From: Kineosporia aurantiaca JCM 3230
GTDB taxonomy: Bacteria; Actinomycetota; Actinomycetes; Actinomycetales; Kineosporiaceae
Reading direction: 5' to 3'
NCBI GenBank assembly: GCA_000719025.1
Contig: JODP01000021.1
Coordinates: 144,989-208,988, forward strand
Length of the DNA stretch: 64,000 nt
In this document: in pieces, positions 61,801 to 64,000 of the stretch
How the letters are laid out: each line of letters starts with the position of its first letter
Position numbering within the stretch: the stretch's first letter is position 1
Translations under genes and position numbers: made by a program
Notes under the pieces: model-generated
The model's input: the letters and a program-made list of their open reading frames with translations, nothing else
Database searches by the model: none
What the model was told of the DNA's origin: nothing

Positions 61801-62776
61801 CACCGACGCGCAGCAGAGCGGTCTGGGATCGGCCGGCCTGCTGGACACCCCGGACACCCTCGGCGGCCTGAACGGCAATCAGCTGGGCGCCCTGGACACC
61901 AGCGGCCTGCTGGACAACACCCCGATCACCCAGGACCAGATCCACCAGCTCCAGCAGGACGGCCTGCTCGGCTCGGACACCAGCGGGATCGGCTCGCTCG
62001 GCGACCTGAGCACCGACCAGCTCAACGACCTGGACCAGGCCGGGCTGCTGGACAACACGCCGATCACCCCGGACCAGGTCGACCAGCTCCAGCAGGACGG
62101 CCTGCTGGGCAGCCCGGACGCCTTCTCGGCGCAGAGCACCAGTTCCCTGGGCGGCTCCGGACTCGGGGGCCTGGGTGGCTCCGAACTCGGGGGCCTGGGC
62201 GGCCTGGGCGGCCTGGACGGCAGCAGCACGCCGACCAGTGCCTTCCCGACCAACATCGACGGCCTGGACGTCTCCCAGGGCTCGAGCCTGCCCAGCGGCT
62301 CGATCGGCGACATCTCCCAGCGGCTGGACGGCGGGGTGCCCGGCGGCTCGGGCCTGACCGGCTTCTCCACCTCCGGGATGAACCTGCCGCCCGGCTTCGA
62401 CAAGGGCGACCTGGTCTCGAACACGATCACCCCGATCGCGCCCGGCACCGGGGCGATCGGCGGCCCGGACGACGCCCTGACCAACGGCTCCAGCACCGCC
62501 GCGTCCTCGGGCATGGGCGGGATGCCGATGATGCCCGGGATGATGGGCGGGGGTATGGGGGGCGGAGCCGGCCAGGGTGACAAGGACCGGGAGCGGCAGA
62601 CCTGGCTGACCGAGGACGACGACATCTGGGGTACCGATCCGGAACTCGCCCCCGCCGTGATCGGCCGCAGCGATGCCGGGGGGCCGGAAGAGGAAGAGGT
62701 GTACGGCCAGGAGAACGCGCCCGAGCAGCCGGGCGGTCCCCGGCGCACGCGGCGTACCACCGCCCGCGGTTACTGA
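58853..62776 (+). CDS. Giant repeat-rich T7SS substrate candidate (1307 residues)
   Basis: Residues 1-410 are mixed, with a WXG100-like helical part around 200-270 (AAQAFRDLVADAQRGMDGIL). About 418-543 holds seventeen or so heptads of the form NxFNNIG. About 643-1090 holds ten 45-residue units, LGDLxxxQLxxLxxxGLLDxxPxT followed by DQLxxLxxxGLLG. Residues ~1090-1240 are Gly/Ser-rich with a Met/Gly patch. The C-terminus carries WLTEDDDIW and PAVIGR, a motif seen on large actinobacterial ESX-locus proteins. The heptads recall mycobacterial PPE-MPTR proteins. Secretion is inferred from locus and architecture; function is unknown. Confidence 0.82.
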   Translation: MANAPVPTTIEDVLAQYVGYTVGVGEQSADSGGDDNPNADSYTGKTPPSPANGLKLATIENGGAGKWFTVIGHDEYWSANQGNKPPSQEGALTFWRRMGSDAFANWEYIQVGITTQSKTSDKTNQGAPPVTDGTEDKTSTDPVNTIGNAWQPVALKIPQMVGKGTPFDPGTLQVLRDTLSAIGTWADTIWKDLNNDISKIDTKAANFEGSAAQAFRDLVADAQRGMDGILAASTTDWNTNLQNAVDKSWAFVNALNTSVNTWRNPNDGSPADAWVHPLRLIINMFDQAKVTELNDTSANHNGGDMWENGRVEGDRDFMYTDDDGNSHYMVMVIQFPEWSDVPGSFDVLRPPSWEAVDRLTRAAWVAHVRDAFKPAVDAVQDMVSAMQTAGLNANLKDMETPKGSKNPNGTGDLNNIYNQFNNIGNEFNNVGNIFNQFGNGFNNIGNTFNEFGNGFNNIGNQFNDIGGGFNNIGNTLNQFGGGFNNIGNQFNNVGNTFNEFGNDFGNQFNNVGNQFGAMGNDFGNSLNNVYGNLNDVGGNFNNLGNTVSTLATDFGGGLNNVASDLGGGLNNLATDFGNSLNSLGGGLGDPNALGVDGLNGPNDVASPLLSRMALMSTNPNDNITTDSGFDGLGNPLTGDPQTLGDLTGDQLQELSDQGLLDDTPLTDEQKNILAQAGMGAGDASTLGDLDDNQLQTLLQAGGLDDTAITPQQTSDLLGSGLLQPGQGADDLGDLSSQQLQTLKDDGLLDSVPLTDDDLSALQSQGLLGSDTSGLSDLGDLNTDQLQALSDAGLLDNVATTPDQLGALDSAGQLGSTDGSIQNLGDLSPAQLGELDSAGLLDGTPVSQDQLHQLQQDGLLGQDTGGIHSLGDLSSAQLDDLRQHGLLDSVPVTTDQLSDLDSTGLLGSPDNLTQSLGGLDSSQLGALDQAGLLDSNPITQDQLHQLQQDGLLGSDTSGIHTLGDLNTDQLNDLSQAGLLDDVPVTDAQQSGLGSAGLLDTPDTLGGLNGNQLGALDTSGLLDNTPITQDQIHQLQQDGLLGSDTSGIGSLGDLSTDQLNDLDQAGLLDNTPITPDQVDQLQQDGLLGSPDAFSAQSTSSLGGSGLGGLGGSELGGLGGLGGLDGSSTPTSAFPTNIDGLDVSQGSSLPSGSIGDISQRLDGGVPGGSGLTGFSTSGMNLPPGFDKGDLVSNTITPIAPGTGAIGGPDDALTNGSSTAASSGMGGMPMMPGMMGGGMGGGAGQGDKDRERQTWLTEDDDIWGTDPELAPAVIGRSDAGGPEEEEVYGQENAPEQPGGPRRTRRTTARGY
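60104..60486 (+). repeat. Coding heptad repeats NxFNNIG
   Basis: About seventeen seven-residue units read NxFNN(I/V)G, alternating with NxFNxFG or GGFNNIG, with a few shortened units near the end. At DNA level 21-base units (AACxxxTTCAACAACATCGG) recur, which makes the tract prone to slippage. Confidence 0.9.
60779..62124 (+). repeat. Coding ~45-residue GLL repeats, ten copies
   Basis: Ten units of about 45 residues each contain two similar halves, xxQLxxLxxxGLLDxxPIT and xDQLxxLQxDGLLGxxTSGI. Several copies share near-identical DNA, for example CACCAGTTGCAGCAGGACGG in more than one unit, so recent duplication or gene conversion is likely. Each half looks like a short helix plus turn. Confidence 0.88.
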
Positions 62777-62787
62777 CCGAGGGACAG

Positions 62788-62827
62788 GCCGGCGAGGCCC
62801 GCGTGAACCGGCGCGGGCCTCGCCGGC
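62788..62827 (+). terminator. Perfect 16-bp hairpin after the giant substrate gene
   Basis: Arms GCCGGCGAGGCCCGCG and CGCGGGCCTCGCCGGC surround an eight-base loop. No uridine run follows. It starts 12 bases after the stop at 62776 and may terminate or stabilise the upstream message. Confidence 0.75.
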
Positions 62828-62895
62828 TTCGGCGTTGCTGAACTCTCCGGCCAATACAGCCGTGTACGCAGCAAACGACCGGCAAGGGAGAGCAG

Positions 62896-63330
62896 ATGGC
62901 ACTGGACGACCAGACGCAGGCCGCCTTGGCGCGGCTGAGCGAGATCCGGACCGCCGCGGACGAGGCCAACCAGCAGCTCGCGGACACCAGCCACACCCAG
63001 GTGTCCAAGCGCAAGCTGCTGAGCGTGACCGTCGGCCTGTCCGGGGAACTGCAGAGCCTGACCTTCAACGGCGAGTCCTACCGCGGGCTGGCCCCGGCCG
63101 AGCTGGCCACGATCATCGTGGAGACGGTGACCGAGGCCCGCCAGGGTGCCCAGGAGAAGGCGGCCAAGCTGCTCGACGAGGTCTTTCCCGAGGCCAGTGC
63201 CGATTTCGGCGCGATGAACGGCGCCTCCGGACTGGACGACTTCATGACCGGGCTGCTGCAGGTGGCGGGCGGGGAGTTCACCGACGAGGAGATCACGGCG
63301 TTCCAGAAGAGCTGGCGGGGTGAGCGATGA
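62896..63330 (+). CDS. YbaB/EbfC-like protein of the ESX locus
   Basis: A 144-residue protein with an N-terminal coiled helix (QAALARLSEIRTAADEANQQL), a central three-strand sheet (KLLSVTVGLSGELQSLTFNGE) and a C-terminal helix, the YbaB fold. EspL-like YbaB relatives occur in ESX loci, where they act as chaperone or regulatory partners and not as classic nucleoid proteins. AAGGGAG precedes the ATG. It overlaps the next gene by four bases. Confidence 0.8.
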   Translation: MALDDQTQAALARLSEIRTAADEANQQLADTSHTQVSKRKLLSVTVGLSGELQSLTFNGESYRGLAPAELATIIVETVTEARQGAQEKAAKLLDEVFPEASADFGAMNGASGLDDFMTGLLQVAGGEFTDEEITAFQKSWRGER

Positions 63331-63668
63331 GCGACGACGACATGGCCTGGAGCAGCGGCGAGATCCGGGACAAGATCCCGGTGATCGGGGCGCTCCAGGA
63401 CGAGGTGCTCGGCATCGCCAACCTGGTGAATGCCTGGGGACCCCTGCACGAGGGCGAGATCATCGGCCCGGACGACATGACCAAGCAGATCAACGAGATG
63501 TTCATCGGCAAGATCTATCCGCTGGCCCATCAGTACACCGGTGCCCTGGGCAAGACCGTCGGCCTGCAGGGCGAAAAGCTCGGGGTGACCGATGCGATCA
63601 ACACTTCGGCCGAGGACGTGAACACCGACGAGGGCGGTAGCTGGAACAACAGCGGCAAGCACGGCTGA
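63327..63668 (+). CDS. ESX-locus Esp-like small protein
   Basis: A 113-residue acidic protein with helices IPVIGALQDEVLGIANLVNAW and KIYPLAHQYTGALGKTVGLQGEKLG, and a polar Gly/Ser/Asn tail. Size and placement after the YbaB-like gene resemble EspC/DUF2580-type secretion-associated proteins. The start ATG overlaps the upstream stop. It probably pairs with, or is exported together with, the YbaB-like protein (inference). Confidence 0.72.
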   Translation: MSDDDMAWSSGEIRDKIPVIGALQDEVLGIANLVNAWGPLHEGEIIGPDDMTKQINEMFIGKIYPLAHQYTGALGKTVGLQGEKLGVTDAINTSAEDVNTDEGGSWNNSGKHG

Positions 63669-63767
63669 CCAGGAATACCGGAAAACTCTTCTTTTCATCA
63701 AAAAGTTTGCAGCCTGACACCCAAAGGGGGGTGGTAGTGCCGCTTTTGGCCCGAAAGATATCAAGGT

Positions 63768-64000
63768 ATGGACGCGGTTCCCACGTGGGTGAAGTATTTC
63801 TTCCTGGTGATCACGGGGGTGCCGTGGCCGGCGGCGAGTGCGCCGAAGATGTTGTCGCAGTCGGCGGGGGGGCGAAGCTTTTCGAGGGTAACGCCAAGGG
63901 TTTGAAGCAGATGGCGTACAAGGTCGAGTACATGAAGCACATGGCGGTGCTGACCTTGGTGTATCTGATGATCGAGCTGATCAAGGCGGCGATCGAGGCG
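63768..64000 (+). pseudogene. Frameshifted N-terminus of a T7SS-secreted toxin-type protein (also cut by window end)
   Basis: ATG 63768 with AAGG upstream reads MDAVPTWVKYFFLVITGVPWP, a start typical of the N-terminal export domain of actinobacterial polymorphic toxins. This frame stops at TGA 63903-63905. The family-like continuation FEGNAKGLKQMAYKVEYMKHM lies one frame away and stays open to the window end. The frames would join if the run of seven G at 63866-63872 were eight. Even then the linker between the two parts looks shorter than usual, so an older internal deletion is possible. A sequencing error is the main alternative. Confidence 0.6.

Noticed and set aside
63806..63820. GTGATCACGGGGG as another copy of the TGATCA repeat
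   Set aside because: It lies within codons of the toxin-type export domain (FFLVITGVP), has no neighbours at 22 bases and is probably chance.

Overview
The window is high-GC, gene-dense DNA from an actinomycete. Supporting signs are GTG/TTG starts, leaderless or ATGA-coupled genes, a DtxR/IdeR-type iron box, an F420-type LLM oxidoreductase, extracytoplasmic-function (ECF) sigma factors and an actinobacterial type VII secretion (ESX) locus. A soil member related to Kineosporia-like or Streptomyces-like lineages is plausible, but the sequence alone does not fix the genus.

Layout. 1-5.4 kb: an iron/siderophore block, with two ABC exporter half-transporters (one with a degenerate ATPase) divergent from a FecCD-FecCD-FepC importer across one iron box. 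5.4-14.5 kb: secreted or membrane-anchored carbohydrate-active proteins (GH114, ricin-type lectin, GH26-like), a D,D-carboxypeptidase, and an ImmA/IrrE peptidase - MAB_1171c-like membrane protein - XRE regulator module. 14.6-15.6 kb: a non-coding block of about seven decayed ~110-170 bp tandem repeats. 15.6-20.2 kb: an ECF sigma factor with a SnoaL-like tail, an acyl-CoA-dehydrogenase-like flavoprotein, a zinc alcohol dehydrogenase and a phosphatidylcholine synthase. 20.3-23.7 kb: a coupled ddl-murF-PLP enzyme operon. 24-26 kb: a DMT-type permease and a GH99-like secreted protein.

26-37 kb: a complete propane/acetone-type binuclear-iron monooxygenase locus. It runs mimR-like regulator (divergent), then hydroxylase large subunit, reductase, small subunit, coupling protein, amidohydrolase, DUF59 protein, alcohol dehydrogenase and a dedicated GroEL. 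Together these would oxidise a small alkane or ketone, pass on the alcohol and fold the hydroxylase. 37-41 kb: an NRAMP transporter, small proteins and a secreted phosphodiester glycosidase. 41-47.9 kb: a reductive pyrimidine degradation operon (beta-ureidopropionase-like amidohydrolase, dihydropyrimidinase, F420-type oxidoreductase, class III aminotransferase) with a LysR regulator and a kinase-like protein.

48-64 kb: an anchored discoidin-domain protein, a possible ART-fold protein, an ECF sigma factor and an ESX locus. The ESX locus has EccC divergent from EccD-EccB, two small Esx-like proteins, a helical protein, a 1307-aa repeat-rich substrate, a YbaB-like protein and an Esp-like protein. 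It is followed by a frameshifted start of a T7SS-type toxin. EccE and mycosin are not in the window.

The most unusual features are (1) a dispersed family of 22-bp-phased TGATCA-centred repeat arrays at four intergenic sites, one arranged head-to-head inside the monooxygenase operon, and (2) the giant ESX-locus protein, which carries NxFNNIG heptads and then about ten 45-residue GLL repeats.
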